From: Sphingomonadaceae bacterium
GTDB lineage: Bacteria; Pseudomonadota; Alphaproteobacteria; Sphingomonadales; Sphingomonadaceae
Direction of reading: 5' to 3'
Assembly: GCA_947454135.1 (NCBI GenBank)
Contig: CANGJI010000001.1
Location: 62,001 to 126,000 of the forward strand
Length of the DNA: 64,000 nucleotides
A program made the translations under genes and the position numbers. This document shows, piece by piece, positions 17,214-26,510 of the stretch; position 1 is the stretch's first letter; each line of letters opens with the position of its first letter. The notes beneath the pieces are model-generated. The model worked only from the letters and a program-made list of their open reading frames with translations. It was not told the origin of the DNA and searched no databases.

Positions 17214-18806
17214 GTGACGGACGTAACGATCAAACGGGCGCTGCTTTCAGTGTCCGACAAGACCGGCCTTGCCGACCTCGGCCGCGCCCTCGCCGCCCAT
17301 GGTGTCGAACTCGTCTCGACCGGCGGCACCGCTGCGGCACTGCGCGATGCCGGCCTTGCCGTTCGCGACATTTCAGACCTTACCGGCTTCCCCGAGATGA
17401 TGGATGGCCGCGTCAAGACGCTCCATCCCAAGGTTCACGGTGGCCTCCTCGCCGTGCGCGATGATCCGGCCCATGCCGCCTCGATGGCCGAGCATGCCAT
17501 CGGCGCGATCGACCTTGTCGTGGTCAATCTCTACCCCTTCGCCGCCACGGTCGCCAAAGGCGCAGAGCGCGAGGAAGTGATCGAGAACATCGACATCGGC
17601 GGCCCGTCGATGGTGCGTTCGGCGGCGAAGAACCACCACTACGTCACGATCGTCACCGATCCTGCCGACTATGCGGTGCTGATCGAAGCGCTGCAGCAGA
17701 CCGGCGGTGCAACCAGCGTCGAGTTTCGCAAGGCCATGGCCGCCAAGGCCTTTGCCGCGACCGCAGCCTATGATGCGGCAATCGCACAGTGGTTTGCCAC
17801 GACCGACCAGCAGCAGCACTTCCCCGCAACGCTGCTCAGCGCGAACAAGCTTGTTTCGACCCTGCGCTACGGAGAGAACCCGCATCAGAGCGCCGCACTC
17901 TATGTGCCCGCGCAAGGCGGCACCGTGCAGGGCCTCCCGCAGGCCCGGCAGTTGCAGGGCAAGGAACTGTCCTACAACAATTACAATGACGCCAATGCGG
18001 CACTCGAACTGATCGCAGAGTTTGGCGCGGACCAGCCCGCAGTCGTCATCGTCAAGCATGCCAATCCATGCGGTGTGGCCGTTGGCGCAACCCTGCTCGA
18101 AGCCTGGCAGGCCGCGCTGGCATGCGATTCGGTCTCGGCTTTCGGCGGCATCGTCGCACTGAACCGACCGCTCGATGGCCCGACCGCTGAAGCCATCTGC
18201 GAGATCTTCACGGAGGTCGTGGTCGCACCGGGTGCCGACGATGCGGCGCTTGCTGCCTTCGCGCGCAAGAAGAACCTTCGTCTGCTGCTGCTCGACGCTT
18301 TGCCGACCGCCAATCGCAGTGGCCTCGTCGCCGTTCAGATCGCCGGCGGCCTGCTCGTGCAGGATCGCGACAATGGCGAACTGACCGATGACATGCTGCA
18401 GGTGGTCACCAAGCGCCAGCCGACGGCGCAGGAACTGGCAGACTGCCGCTTTGCATGGACCGTTGCCAAGCACGTCAAATCGAACGCGATCGTCTATGCG
18501 CGCGACGGCGTCACGGCAGGTATCGGCGCCGGCCAGATGAACCGCCGCGACAGCGCGCGGATCGCGGCGGTGAAGGCACAGGAAGCTGCCGAAACCTACG
18601 GCTGGGATGCACCGCGCACCGTCGGCTCGGCTGTGGCTTCGGACGCGTTCTTCCCGTTTGCCGATGGTCTGATGGCCGCTGTCGAAGCCGGCGCGACTGC
18701 TGTGATCCAGCCGGGTGGTTCGATCCGTGATGATGAAGTGATCGCCGCAGCCGATGCGGCCGGCATTGCCATGGTATTCACAGGAATGCGCCACTTCCGC
18801 CACTAA
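17214..18806 (+). CDS. purH: Bifunctional AICAR transformylase/IMP cyclohydrolase
   Basis: Catalyses the last two steps of de novo IMP synthesis. The 530-residue product has the N-terminal cyclohydrolase domain ([38 protein letters not shown]) and the C-terminal formyltransferase domain with [50 protein letters not shown] and [11 protein letters not shown]. It starts with GTG at 17214, preceded by AGGA. It follows the heparinase-like gene with a 15-bp gap, and a hydrolase gene follows 17 bp after its stop. Confidence 0.97.
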   Translation: MTDVTIKRALLSVSDKTGLADLGRALAAHGVELVSTGGTAAALRDAGLAVRDISDLTGFPEMMDGRVKTLHPKVHGGLLAVRDDPAHAASMAEHAIGAIDLVVVNLYPFAATVAKGAEREEVIENIDIGGPSMVRSAAKNHHYVTIVTDPADYAVLIEALQQTGGATSVEFRKAMAAKAFAATAAYDAAIAQWFATTDQQQHFPATLLSANKLVSTLRYGENPHQSAALYVPAQGGTVQGLPQARQLQGKELSYNNYNDANAALELIAEFGADQPAVVIVKHANPCGVAVGATLLEAWQAALACDSVSAFGGIVALNRPLDGPTAEAICEIFTEVVVAPGADDAALAAFARKKNLRLLLLDALPTANRSGLVAVQIAGGLLVQDRDNGELTDDMLQVVTKRQPTAQELADCRFAWTVAKHVKSNAIVYARDGVTAGIGAGQMNRRDSARIAAVKAQEAAETYGWDAPRTVGSAVASDAFFPFADGLMAAVEAGATAVIQPGGSIRDDEVIAAADAAGIAMVFTGMRHFRH

Positions 18807-18823
18807 GCTGAAGAGGGGATGCC

Positions 18824-19573
18824 GTGGTGAAGAGCGTCTATCTCCACGGCAACCCCGGCGGGCCCGATGAACTGCCCCTGCTCGGCGGGGAGGCGGTCAG
18901 TTCATGGTTTGTGCCGGACCGCAGCGCCCTGCCGCTTGAACCGGAAGCCCGGCTCTCGGCACTAGCCGGAATGATTTCGGACGCTTGCGGCTGCGAACCG
19001 ATCCGGCTTGTCGGGTTTTCGGCCGGTGCCCATGTCGCGTTGCAGGTTGCTGCGCGGTTGCGCGATGCCAATTTGGTACTGCATCTCGTCTCACCCGCAG
19101 GTCCGCTCGAAACGGGCGACTTTCTCGATATGATGGCAGGGGGACCGATCTTCCGCACAGCCATGAAGCGCCCGCAGCTGCTCTCTGCGCTGGTGCGCGC
19201 GCAATCGCTGGGAGCGAGGGCGGTCCCGGGTCTGCTCATGCGCTTGCTGTTCACGTCTGCGCAGGGCGGAGACAGGGCACTGCTCGATGAGGAACAATTC
19301 AGCCGCAGCTACAAGGCCGTTCTGCAGCACTGCCTCGTCGCAGGGCGTCTCAGCTATCAGGCTGAAATAAAGGCCTATGTCAGGCCGTGGGCCGGGCTTC
19401 TGGCAGAGGTCCGCCACCCGGTCACCATCTGGCAGGGCAGCGCCGACAATTGGACTCCGCCTGAAATGGCGCAGGCCATGGCGCAGCTTCTGCCACAAGT
19501 GACGGCCTTCAACCTGCTCGAAGGCCAATCACACTTTTCAACGCTGCGGGCCGCTCTTGCCGCCTTGGCCTGA
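18824..19573 (+). CDS. Alpha/beta-hydrolase
   Basis: 249 residues. YLHGNPGGPDE forms the oxyanion-hole region, GFSAG (64-68) is the nucleophile elbow with Ser66, WQGSADNWTPP carries a candidate catalytic Asp and EGQSHFS the His. A complete catalytic triad is therefore likely. Substrate unknown; relatives include esterases and haloalkane-type hydrolases. The start is one of two consecutive GTG codons (18824 or 18827), with AGAGGGG five or eight bases before. It is probably in the purH operon. Confidence 0.75.
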   Translation: MVKSVYLHGNPGGPDELPLLGGEAVSSWFVPDRSALPLEPEARLSALAGMISDACGCEPIRLVGFSAGAHVALQVAARLRDANLVLHLVSPAGPLETGDFLDMMAGGPIFRTAMKRPQLLSALVRAQSLGARAVPGLLMRLLFTSAQGGDRALLDEEQFSRSYKAVLQHCLVAGRLSYQAEIKAYVRPWAGLLAEVRHPVTIWQGSADNWTPPEMAQAMAQLLPQVTAFNLLEGQSHFSTLRAALAALA

Positions 19574-19609
19574 GGCCACGGCAGCAGGAGAGCCCATCAG
19601 CGGCTGTGC

Positions 19610-20260
19610 TCAGCGATAGAAGACGTGGTTGTCGACCCGCGCCATGCGGATCTTGCCCCAGGACGGCGTAACATGCGCCGCGTGGAAGAACATTGCGCCT
19701 TCCACCGGGCTCTTCCAGGCACCGCTATCTGCAATCACCGCAATCTTCACGGCCTGCTGCCACTTGGGGCTATCATGATCGACCCACGGCATCGCGTTCG
19801 CGCGAACGAACGAGAACTGCGAAGGCTGGTAGACCACGCCGCAGTATGAGCTGGGGAACCGGCCCGACGTCGCGCGGGTCACGATGACCCGGCCAACGGC
19901 AAGCTGGCCTGCAAGCGTTTCGCTGCGGGCCTCGAAGTAGACGGCACCCGCCAGGCATTCCATTTCGCGCGAGAGCGAGGCGGGAAGCGGGGTGCGTTCA
20001 ACCAGATCGGCAAGCGACACTGCCGATGGCAGCGCATCCGTGGCATCGGGCTCGGACCGTTCGGGTTGGGGAAGAGGCTGTTCGGCCGGCCGGAACACGC
20101 TCGTGCGGGGTTCGACGGTAATGGCCGAGGATCCGGGTGCTTCAGCGACCGGGATCTGGATATCCTGTGCCTTTGCACCGGAACCGCCGGTGCTGAACAG
20201 GATGGTAGCAAGACTTGCGGCAATGCACACGGCACTGGCAACGCGGAACTGGCGGCTCAT
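19610..20260 (-). CDS. Secreted cell-wall hydrolase, SleB/CwlJ family
   Basis: 216 residues with a signal peptide of about 31 residues (cleavage near AKAQD) and a Pro-rich linker. The catalytic domain starts at MECLAGAVYFEARSE, where the Glu of the FEARSE motif is the expected catalytic acid of the Hydrolase_2 (SleB) fold, followed by AVGRVIVTRATSGRFPSSYCGVVYQPSQFSF. These enzymes cut peptidoglycan, as lytic transglycosylases or amidases. In a non-sporulating organism it probably serves in wall remodelling. It converges on the alpha/beta-hydrolase gene. Confidence 0.85.
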   Translation of the reverse strand: MSRQFRVASAVCIAASLATILFSTGGSGAKAQDIQIPVAEAPGSSAITVEPRTSVFRPAEQPLPQPERSEPDATDALPSAVSLADLVERTPLPASLSREMECLAGAVYFEARSETLAGQLAVGRVIVTRATSGRFPSSYCGVVYQPSQFSFVRANAMPWVDHDSPKWQQAVKIAVIADSGAWKSPVEGAMFFHAAHVTPSWGKIRMARVDNHVFYR

Positions 20261-20460
20261 GCAACTTCGTCATTGGGCGGTGAACGTCAGCACAAGGCGC
20301 GATCGGTGTGGTGTTGCAGGTCGTTCCTGCAAGACCGTAAACCGTTCGAAGGCCTTGGCGTCTGCCCCCCGTCTGCGTGCTGGCGGGGATGGCTGTCTCG
20401 CCGTCCCATCGCTGCCTACGCGTGGTCGAGTGGGGCCCCTTATGGTCTCGACACAGCAAG

Positions 20461-20838
20461 TCAACCCATGAGTCCGGGTTTGTTCTCCGTTCCGTCGAGA
20501 TTCAGGATGAACTGTTCGCCGTCAGCGATGGTCAGTTCGATAACCCACAGGTCCCGGTCCTGCGCTATGCGTCGTGTCAGATAACTCTCAAATTCGGCTT
20601 TGTTTTGAGCATCTTGCACCTTTGCCGTAGCCCAACCACGGGTTCCATCAGCCTTGGGCAGGCGTTCGAACGCCTGCGCGCTGTATTGGCCAAAGCCTTG
20701 ATTATCGAGAATAACTACCAGAATCGTGCCGCTGTCGGGTTCGCCCCGGTGCAGAACCATGCCGAAGCCGCCCCTGGCCTCAGCCAACCGAATCAACGCT
20801 GTCGCCTCAAGCGCGGCGGGAAGGCGTTCGCCGCTCAT
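20461..20838 (-). CDS. DUF1491 family protein
   Basis: 125 residues. GGFGMVLHRGEPDSGTILVVI, the W-containing middle and RIAQDRDLWVIEL near the C terminus match the alphaproteobacterial DUF1491 family, whose function is unknown. The four-base overlap with the upstream thioesterase gene (ATGA) indicates one operon, ptsN-thioesterase-DUF1491. The 200 bp between its stop and the SleB-type gene hold no gene that I can support. Confidence 0.75.
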   Translation of the reverse strand: MSGERLPAALEATALIRLAEARGGFGMVLHRGEPDSGTILVVILDNQGFGQYSAQAFERLPKADGTRGWATAKVQDAQNKAEFESYLTRRIAQDRDLWVIELTIADGEQFILNLDGTENKPGLMG

Positions 20839-21290
20839 GCGGGCCCACCCGCCCCCGTGTAGCCGGGCAGCGAGTTGAGCGGAATGCGCGAACGCTGAAA
20901 GGTTCCGGTGCCCCGGCCAACCTCGTTGCCAGCCGCATCAATGATCCGCGACTCAGCGAGAAGCACGCGCCGCCGCCCGGAAACCCATCGCCCTTCGGCG
21001 ATGGCTGTGCCGGGGTGGAGCGGCTTGGTGAACAGCAGATTGAACGCCGTGGTGAGCAGGAAGCAGTCCGTCACCAGCGTGTTTGCCGCATAGAATGCGA
21101 CGTCATCGAGCATCTTGAAGTAGACCGTGCCATGCGCCGCGCCGGCTGCGTGGAAGAATTCGGGCCGAATCTCGAATTGAATCCGTGCGACACCTTCCTC
21201 GATGATCGCGAGCTGGGAGACGAACTGGTCGTTGATCGGTGCGGAGGCGTACAGGCTCTCCAGCGCACGCCAGTGCCGTTCGGTTTCCAT
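20835..21290 (-). CDS. PaaI-type hotdog-fold thioesterase
   Basis: 151 residues when started at the ATG at 21290. FHAAGAAHGTVYFKMLDDVAFYAAN carries the hotdog helix with the conserved HG-x-x-x-x-x-x-D-like active-site pattern of PaaI/YigI thioesterases, and LHPGTAIAEGRWVSGRRRVLLAESRI supplies the beta sheet. Such enzymes hydrolyse acyl-CoA thioesters; the substrate is unknown. The frame is open 30 codons further upstream into ptsN; the 21290 start is chosen because relatives begin near this ERHWRALESLYAS sequence. The choice is not certain. Confidence 0.75.
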   Translation of the reverse strand: METERHWRALESLYASAPINDQFVSQLAIIEEGVARIQFEIRPEFFHAAGAAHGTVYFKMLDDVAFYAANTLVTDCFLLTTAFNLLFTKPLHPGTAIAEGRWVSGRRRVLLAESRIIDAAGNEVGRGTGTFQRSRIPLNSLPGYTGAGGPA

Positions 21291-21324
21291 CAGTCCGGAA
21301 TCGCCGGCAACAGCTGCAGCAAGC

Positions 21325-21786
21325 TCAGGCGGCGTCGCGGTCGATGACATTGACGAGCAATGCGTAGATCGCATCGGCATCGGGAGCGGCGATCAGACGT
21401 TCGTGCATCCGCTCGTCGCGCATCAGCCGCGAGATCGCAGCAAGCGCCTGCAAATGCGTTGCGCCCGCCTGTTCGGGCGAAAGCAGGCCGAACACGCAAT
21501 CGACCGGCATCCCGTCCGACGAGGCGAACTCGACCGGGCTTTCGAGGCGGAAGAAGACTGCGACCGGGCGAGCCAGCGATTCCAGCCGGGCATGAGGAAT
21601 GGCAACGCCGCGCCCGAAGCCGGTGCTGCCCAGAGTTTCGCGCTCTTCGATACGTTCAAGCACCGTCGAGCGGTCAAGTCCGTAGACTTCCGCGAAGCAG
21701 TCCGCGAGCGCATCGAGGATCTGCGTCTTGGTCTCGGCACGAACGATGCGCACCGCTTGAAGATCGATCGAGAAAAGAGCGGTCAT
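21325..21786 (-). CDS. ptsN: PTS IIA-like nitrogen regulatory protein PtsN
   Basis: 153 residues. The fold is PTS EIIA type 2, with the phosphorylatable His65 in GVAIPHARL and the STGFGRG stretch before it. It would be the terminal phospho-acceptor of the nitrogen PTS (EINtr-NPr-PtsN), which influences potassium transport, nitrogen stress and sigma factors. The start at 21786 gives MTALFSIDL, the usual beginning. It follows the hpf gene on the same strand, a common arrangement in proteobacteria where both accompany rpoN; rpoN itself is not here. Confidence 0.9.
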   Translation of the reverse strand: MTALFSIDLQAVRIVRAETKTQILDALADCFAEVYGLDRSTVLERIEERETLGSTGFGRGVAIPHARLESLARPVAVFFRLESPVEFASSDGMPVDCVFGLLSPEQAGATHLQALAAISRLMRDERMHERLIAAPDADAIYALLVNVIDRDAA

Positions 21787-21937
21787 GGAGACAATGATGC
21801 CGGAAAATGCGCTTGCGCGCCTGATATGGAGCGGCCCATGCGCCCGAACGCGACGTGGTGCAAGCACCGAATCGCGTTCGTTCCCTCACTGATCCTCGCG
21901 GTGGTCATCAGATCGCGGTGCGCTCTTGCTGGTCCGG

Positions 21938-22504
21938 TTACTTGCCAGGTTCGACCCAGCCGATCGACCCATCGCCGCGGCGATAGACCATGTTGTGCAC
22001 GCCGGTGCCCGCGTTCTTGAACAGCAGCGCATTGGTGTTGCGCAGATCAAGCATCATCACCGCATCCGAAACGCTGGCGGTCGGCACGTCGACGCGCGTT
22101 TCCGCAATGACCAGCGGCGCGTCGGCCGGTTCTTCGGTTTCGGTCTCCTCGACCATGAAGACGGTATAGGCCGCTTCTTCCTCGCGGCGAGCATGGTCGG
22201 CCTGGTCCTGCCGGGCATTGATCCGGCGCTTGTAGCGACGCAGCTGCTTGTCGATCTTTTCGGCCGACTGGTCGAGCGCGACGTGGGCATCCTGCGCCAC
22301 CGCGCTGCCCTTGAGGATCAGACCCTGAGCGACATGGGTGACGATATCGCAGCGGAAACCGCCATGCGGCGCCTTGCCGAGGGTCACGTGCGAAGTCAGC
22401 GCGCGCGAGAAGTACTTGTCGACAATCGCGGACAGGCGCTCTTCAGCATGAGCTTCGAAAGCGGCGCCGGTATCGACCTGATGGCCAGAAACGCGAATAT
22501 CCAT
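21938..22504 (-). CDS. hpf: Long ribosome hibernation promoting factor
   Basis: 188 residues. The N-terminal domain (MDIRVSGHQVDTGAAFEAHAEERLSAIVDKYF, with HVALDQSAEKIDKQLRRYKRR) is the ribosome-binding HPF/RaiA fold, and the C-terminal domain (MLDLRNTNALLFKNAGTGVHNMVYRRGDGSIGWVEP) is the dimerisation domain of long HPF, which pairs 70S ribosomes into inactive 100S particles. The length and domain order fit the long form found in alphaproteobacteria. The gene is followed by ptsN after about 150 bp. Confidence 0.93.
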   Translation of the reverse strand: MDIRVSGHQVDTGAAFEAHAEERLSAIVDKYFSRALTSHVTLGKAPHGGFRCDIVTHVAQGLILKGSAVAQDAHVALDQSAEKIDKQLRRYKRRINARQDQADHARREEEAAYTVFMVEETETEEPADAPLVIAETRVDVPTASVSDAVMMLDLRNTNALLFKNAGTGVHNMVYRRGDGSIGWVEPGK

Positions 22505-22559
22505 AAGTCCACTCTCCTTCGCTCAATTCCTTGCCCGCAACGAACCGGGCAAGGCAGAT

Positions 22560-23249
22560 TCATTGCAGCCAGATGGCGCCTTTGATCCCCTCGACAAACG
22601 CGGCATGCCGGGCGAGCTCTTCCGCGCTCGGTCCGTGGGGCCGGGCAGGTCGCTGCGTGCGCGGCGAAGCGGCACGCACCGGAGCTGCGACCGTGACCGT
22701 CTTGACCTCGAGGTCCGCTGCAAGTTCGAGACCGATCTGCCGGCCCCCCATGAGCTCCACGTAGAGCTGCGCCAGGAGTTCGGCGTCGAGCAGTGCGCCG
22801 TGGCGAACGCGGTGGCTGCGATCGATTCCATAGCGCGAGCAAAGCGCATCGAGGCTGAGCTTCGCGCCGGGGTGCTTGCGCCGGGCGATCGCCACCGTAT
22901 CAACCATGCGAGCGCGGTCGACCGCCGGCAGCGCGCAGATCGCGAGTTCGGCGTTGAGGAAGCCGAAATCGAACCCGGCATTGTGCGCGACCAGCGGTGC
23001 ATCGCCGAGAAAGGCCAGCAATTCCTCGGCTTTTTCGGCAAAGCGCGGCTTGTCGGCAAGGAATGCGCTGGATAGGCCGTGCACCGCTTCGGCTTCAGCC
23101 GGCATCGTCCGTTCGGGGTTGAAGTAAGCATGGAAGACCGCGCCGGTGGGCACGCGGTTCACCATCTCGATGCAGCCAATTTCCACCAGCCGATCACCGC
23201 TCTGCGGGTCGAGGCCGGTCGTCTCTGTATCGAAAACGATCTCACGCAT
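22560..23249 (-). CDS. dnaQ: DNA polymerase III epsilon subunit (3'-5' proofreading exonuclease)
   Basis: 229 residues beginning MREIVFDTETTGLDP, the ExoI motif with the metal-binding Asp and Glu. HNAGFDFGFLNAEL is ExoII, and the HGALLDAELLAQLYVEL segment is ExoIIIepsilon with the catalytic His and Asp. It provides proofreading in the replicative polymerase. The start at 23249 is preferred to an upstream extension. It follows coaE on the same strand, in the PPSR-maf-aroE-coaE-dnaQ series that flanks the origin in several alphaproteobacteria. Confidence 0.93.
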   Translation of the reverse strand: MREIVFDTETTGLDPQSGDRLVEIGCIEMVNRVPTGAVFHAYFNPERTMPAEAEAVHGLSSAFLADKPRFAEKAEELLAFLGDAPLVAHNAGFDFGFLNAELAICALPAVDRARMVDTVAIARRKHPGAKLSLDALCSRYGIDRSHRVRHGALLDAELLAQLYVELMGGRQIGLELAADLEVKTVTVAAPVRAASPRTQRPARPHGPSAEELARHAAFVEGIKGAIWLQ

Positions 23250-23289
23250 TTGCTGTAGTCTGGACCCGGTGAAGGGGGGTTGCAAGGCT

Positions 23290-23892
23290 TCAGCGCGGGT
23301 TTTTTTGCCGTAGGGCAGACACCAATGCGGCGACTTGCTCCCGCGTCTCGGCCAGCGTCACCCCGGTATCGATCACATGATCAGCAAGGGCACGCTTCTC
23401 CGCATCGGGAACCTGCAGCGCGAGGATCTGGGCGAACTTTTCGGGTGTCATCCCCGGCCGCGCGAGAACGCGAGTGCGCTGCATTTCGGCAGGTGCTGAA
23501 ACGACAGCAACGGCATCAAGCCCGGCGCCATGGCCTTTCTCGTAGAGCAGCGGGATATCGAAGACCACGATGGCTTCGCCGGCATGCTCGAGCATGAACG
23601 TTGCGCGTTCATCTGCGACTGCGGGGTGAACAATCGCTTCCAGCCGGGCCAGCGCTTCAGGATTGCCGAACACCTGCGCGCCTAGTGCAGGGCGGTCCAC
23701 GCCATGAGGACCGGTCGTGCCGGGAAAGGCCGCCTCGATGGCGGGAAGAAGCGCGCCGCCCGGGCCTTGCAGCTTGTGGACTGTAGCATCCGCATCGAAC
23801 ACCGGCACGCCAAGCTCACGCAGCATCAACGCGACGGCCGATTTGCCCATGCCGATCGAGCCGGTCAGACCCAGGATGAAGGGCCGGCTCAT
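23290..23892 (-). CDS. coaE: Dephospho-CoA kinase
   Basis: Phosphorylates dephospho-CoA in the last step of coenzyme A synthesis. The 200-residue product has the P-loop GSIGMGKS at 11-18, the DADATVHKL segment and FDIPLLYEKG of the substrate lid. The ATG overlaps the aroE stop by four bases, so it is translated from the same message as aroE and maf. Confidence 0.93.
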   Translation of the reverse strand: MSRPFILGLTGSIGMGKSAVALMLRELGVPVFDADATVHKLQGPGGALLPAIEAAFPGTTGPHGVDRPALGAQVFGNPEALARLEAIVHPAVADERATFMLEHAGEAIVVFDIPLLYEKGHGAGLDAVAVVSAPAEMQRTRVLARPGMTPEKFAQILALQVPDAEKRALADHVIDTGVTLAETREQVAALVSALRQKNPR

Positions 23893-24746
23893 GCGCCGAG
23901 CACCTTGCGCAATTCGCCATCCCTGTCACGCGGAGGCACCGCGCCAAAGAAGCGCCGGAAGGCATGGTCCGCCTGTCCGATCAGCATCGACAGGCCATCG
24001 ATGGCGGAGAACCCGGCGGCACGTGCGGCCTTCAGGAACGGGGTTTCGAGCGGGCTTGTGACGATGTCGTAGAAGATCGAGCCGGGCGGGGCATGGCTCA
24101 TGTCGAAGACCAGCGGCGGATGGCCGGTCATGCCCAGCGACGTGGCATTGACGACGAGGTCGAGACAACCTTCGCGGTCATCGAAGGCAAAGTCGGTTGC
24201 ATCGGCGAAGTGCGCGAGGTCGATGGCGTGATGCTCGCCGGCAGGATCGAGTTCATCGAGCAGTGCGCGCGCCTTTTCGGGGCTGCGGCCAGCCAGGACG
24301 ATGATGAGCTTCTCGTCGGCAAGGCCCTTCACGATCGCGCGGGCCGCGCCGCCGGTACCGATCACGCGGGCCATGCGGAAGTAGTGGGTCCGGTCGAGCA
24401 TGGGGCGCAAGGGTTCGAGGAAGCCGGGCACGTCCGTATTGTAGCCGATCAGCCCATCCGCTTCGGGGACAATCGTGTTGACTGCACCGACCGCTGCGGC
24501 GAGCGGATCAAGCCGGTCGAGTAGCGGGATGACCGCTTGCTTGTGCGGCATGGTGACATTGCAGCCGCGCCAGAGCGGATCGGAACGGCGCGTGCTCAAA
24601 AATTCGGCCAGCTCGTTCGTGTGGACGTGTGAAGCCCTGTATTCAGCTTCAATACCAAGCGCTTGTAGCCAAAATCCATGAATTGCCGGCGATTTCGACT
24701 GGACAATCGGATCGCCGATCACTTCGGCGTAGGGACGCTCGCTCAT
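23889..24746 (-). CDS. aroE: Shikimate dehydrogenase (NADP+)
   Basis: Reduces 3-dehydroshikimate to shikimate in aromatic amino acid synthesis. The 285-residue product has the substrate-binding [30 protein letters not shown] with the catalytic Lys, [11 protein letters not shown] with the partner Asp, and the nucleotide-binding [18 protein letters not shown]. Four-base overlaps with both maf upstream and coaE downstream mark a tight operon. Confidence 0.95.
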   Translation of the reverse strand: MSERPYAEVIGDPIVQSKSPAIHGFWLQALGIEAEYRASHVHTNELAEFLSTRRSDPLWRGCNVTMPHKQAVIPLLDRLDPLAAAVGAVNTIVPEADGLIGYNTDVPGFLEPLRPMLDRTHYFRMARVIGTGGAARAIVKGLADEKLIIVLAGRSPEKARALLDELDPAGEHHAIDLAHFADATDFAFDDREGCLDLVVNATSLGMTGHPPLVFDMSHAPPGSIFYDIVTSPLETPFLKAARAAGFSAIDGLSMLIGQADHAFRRFFGAVPPRDRDGELRKVLGA

Positions 24747-25327
24747 TCCGGCAGCTCACCGTGCGTGCGCAGCGCACCGAGCAGCGCGAGCAGCGGCATG
24801 CCGAGTACGGTGAAATGGCTGCCCTCGATATGATCGAACAGCTGGACCCCCAGCGCCTCGATCCGGAACACGCCGACGCAGGCACCGACTGCGGGCCATT
24901 CCTGCGCGAGGTAGCCTTCGATGAACTCGCTCGACAGGGTCCGCACACGCAGCTTTGCAGTTTCGCAGTGCCGCCATACCGGCACGCCATCACGCACGAG
25001 GATCGCGGCGGAATGGAGGTGCATGGTCTGGCCGGAAAAGAAAGCGAGGTGCTTTGCCGCATCGGCCCGGCTCGCAGGCTTGTCGAACGACCTTCCGCAG
25101 ACTTCGACCAGCGAATCCCCGCCGAGCACCAGACGGCCCGGCGCACCGACCGACACCGAAAGCGCCTTCGCCTCGGCGAGGATCATCGCGATCTCGCTGC
25201 CGGGAACGCCGATCAGCTCGCGCTTGATCTCGGCCTCGTCGACATCCGAGCCGCGCACCTCGAACGGAACGCCTGCAGCCGTCAGCATGGCTTTGCGGCT
25301 TGCGCTTTGGGACGCCAGAATCAGCAT
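24743..25327 (-). CDS. maf: Maf family nucleotide pyrophosphatase
   Basis: 194 residues with the Maf signatures [23 protein letters not shown] at the N terminus, [11 protein letters not shown] and [18 protein letters not shown]. Maf proteins hydrolyse non-canonical or canonical NTPs to NMPs and have been linked to septum control; which nucleotides this one uses cannot be told. It overlaps aroE by four bases and starts 32 bp after the PPSR stop. Confidence 0.9.
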   Translation of the reverse strand: MLILASQSASRKAMLTAAGVPFEVRGSDVDEAEIKRELIGVPGSEIAMILAEAKALSVSVGAPGRLVLGGDSLVEVCGRSFDKPASRADAAKHLAFFSGQTMHLHSAAILVRDGVPVWRHCETAKLRVRTLSSEFIEGYLAQEWPAVGACVGVFRIEALGVQLFDHIEGSHFTVLGMPLLALLGALRTHGELPE

Positions 25328-25359
25328 TCTCTCACCTTGCTATCATGACTGGCACGCGT

Positions 25360-26202
25360 TCAGAGGGCATGGCCCGAACTGCCCGCGCCGCCATCGGGCC
25401 TGCGTTCGTTATAGAGATTGATCACGGCAGCCGCAGTTTCCTCGATGGATCGCCGTGATACGTCAATCACCGGCCAGCCGTTATCCGCGAACATGCGCCG
25501 TGCATACTGGACTTCCCGCGCGACATGATCGCTATCGACATAAGCGGTTTCCGGCGCCTGGTTCAGCGAGAGCAGCCGGTTGCGACGCACCTGGATCAGG
25601 CGCTCGGGGCTGGTGGTGAGCCCGACCACGAGCGGCCTGCGCAGACTGAACAGGGCAGGCGGCGGCGGGCTTTCAACGACGATCGGAATGTTGGCGACCC
25701 GGTAGCCGCGGTTGGCGAGATAGATCGCGGTCGGCGTCTTCGATGAACGTGACACCCCGGCGAGGAGGATATCGGCCGCTTCCCAGTCCTCCCAGCCGAT
25801 CCCGTCATCATGCGCGATGGTGAACTGGATGGCTTCGACCCGCCGGAAATAGGCATCGTCCATCGCATGCTGACGGCCGGGACGACCCTTGGCCGGCTGG
25901 CCCAATTGCGCCTCGAGGGCGAGAGTGACCGCATCAAGCGCCGGGACGCTGGGAAGGCCGAGCGCGGCACAGCGGCTTTCAAGCAGGGCGCGCGTTTCGG
26001 CATTGACCATGGTGAACAGCACGAGTCCGGGATTGGCGGTGATTTCCCCCATGATCCGGTCCAGATGTTGCTGCGAGCGGACCATCGGCCAGAAATGGCG
26101 CACCACATCGGCATCGTCGAATTGCGCGAGAGCCGCCTTGGCAATCATTTCAAGCGTTTCACCGGTCGAGTCCGATAGAAGGTGCAAGTGCAGACGCGGC
26201 AT
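25360..26202 (-). CDS. Pyruvate, phosphate dikinase regulatory protein (DUF299/PPSR)
   Basis: 280 residues. LHLLSDSTGETLEMIAKAALAQF at the N terminus and the P-loop-like GVSRSSKT (149-156) followed by PTAIYLANRGYRVANIPIV identify the DUF299 family, bifunctional ADP-dependent kinases/phosphorylases that switch pyruvate phosphate dikinase or PEP synthase off and on. Which of the two it controls is unclear. The ATG at 26202 is selected because relatives begin MPRLHLHLLSDSTGE. It is the first leftward gene beside the presumed replication origin, as in Caulobacter. Confidence 0.93.
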   Translation of the reverse strand: MPRLHLHLLSDSTGETLEMIAKAALAQFDDADVVRHFWPMVRSQQHLDRIMGEITANPGLVLFTMVNAETRALLESRCAALGLPSVPALDAVTLALEAQLGQPAKGRPGRQHAMDDAYFRRVEAIQFTIAHDDGIGWEDWEAADILLAGVSRSSKTPTAIYLANRGYRVANIPIVVESPPPPALFSLRRPLVVGLTTSPERLIQVRRNRLLSLNQAPETAYVDSDHVAREVQYARRMFADNGWPVIDVSRRSIEETAAAVINLYNERRPDGGAGSSGHAL

Positions 26203-26253
26203 GGGGCTTCCTGATCCGCTCCGGGGAAGGAGCTTTCGCCCCCGGGAGAAGGC

Positions 26254-26262
26254 TGTGGAGAA
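26254..26262 (-). promoter_or_regulatory. DnaA-box-like 9-mer (TTCTCCACA)
   Basis: One mismatch to TTATCCACA on the minus strand. It is the leftmost of four related 9-mers in the presumed origin, 52 bp upstream of the PPSR start. Confidence 0.45.
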
Positions 26263-26289
26263 CAGGAGGATAAACCACGGCACGAAACC

Positions 26290-26398
26290 GGGGACAAGTT
26301 TGCACTGCGATTGTGCCCCCGGCTTCCGCGTCTGGCCCCGTCAGTTGCGAACAGCGCGGCAAGGTTACCCACAGGCCGGGGAGAACGGGGACAAGTTT
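26290..26398 (+). repeat. Direct repeat of GGGGACAAGTTT in the presumed origin
   Basis: The identical 12-mer is at 26290-26301 and 26387-26398, each preceded by a C- and G-rich base run. A 12-base perfect repeat within a 356-bp gap is unlikely by chance and could be a second class of initiator or regulator site. Confidence 0.5.
26365..26373 (+). promoter_or_regulatory. DnaA-box-like 9-mer (TTACCCACA)
   Basis: One mismatch to TTATCCACA on the plus strand, inside the presumed origin between the two copies of the 12-base repeat. Confidence 0.5.
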
Positions 26399-26440
26399 CG
26401 CTTGCCCCTGCAACTGTTCAGAGTCGCTGACACACTTTCT

Positions 26441-26449
26441 TGTGGAGAC
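26441..26449 (-). promoter_or_regulatory. Weak DnaA-box-like 9-mer (GTCTCCACA)
   Basis: Two mismatches to TTATCCACA on the minus strand. It is included because it lies in line with three better boxes; alone it would not be convincing. Confidence 0.3.
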
Positions 26450-26484
26450 GGCGGGACAATTCGGGCACACCCCGTTCGTCCCCG

Positions 26485-26493
26485 CTATCCACA
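26485..26493 (+). promoter_or_regulatory. DnaA-box-like 9-mer (CTATCCACA)
   Basis: One mismatch to TTATCCACA, positioned 18 bp before the A/T-rich tract, as expected for a box that helps open the duplex. The same 9-mer occurs in the dnaB upstream region at 55730-55738 (minus strand). Confidence 0.55.
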
Positions 26494-26510
26494 GGGCCAA
26501 CAAACAACCT

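Noticed and set aside
20261-20460. Possible small gene between the SleB-type hydrolase and the DUF1491 gene
   Set aside because: Several short frames cross the 200-bp gap in different phases, but none has a clear ribosome binding site, conserved motif or consistent composition.
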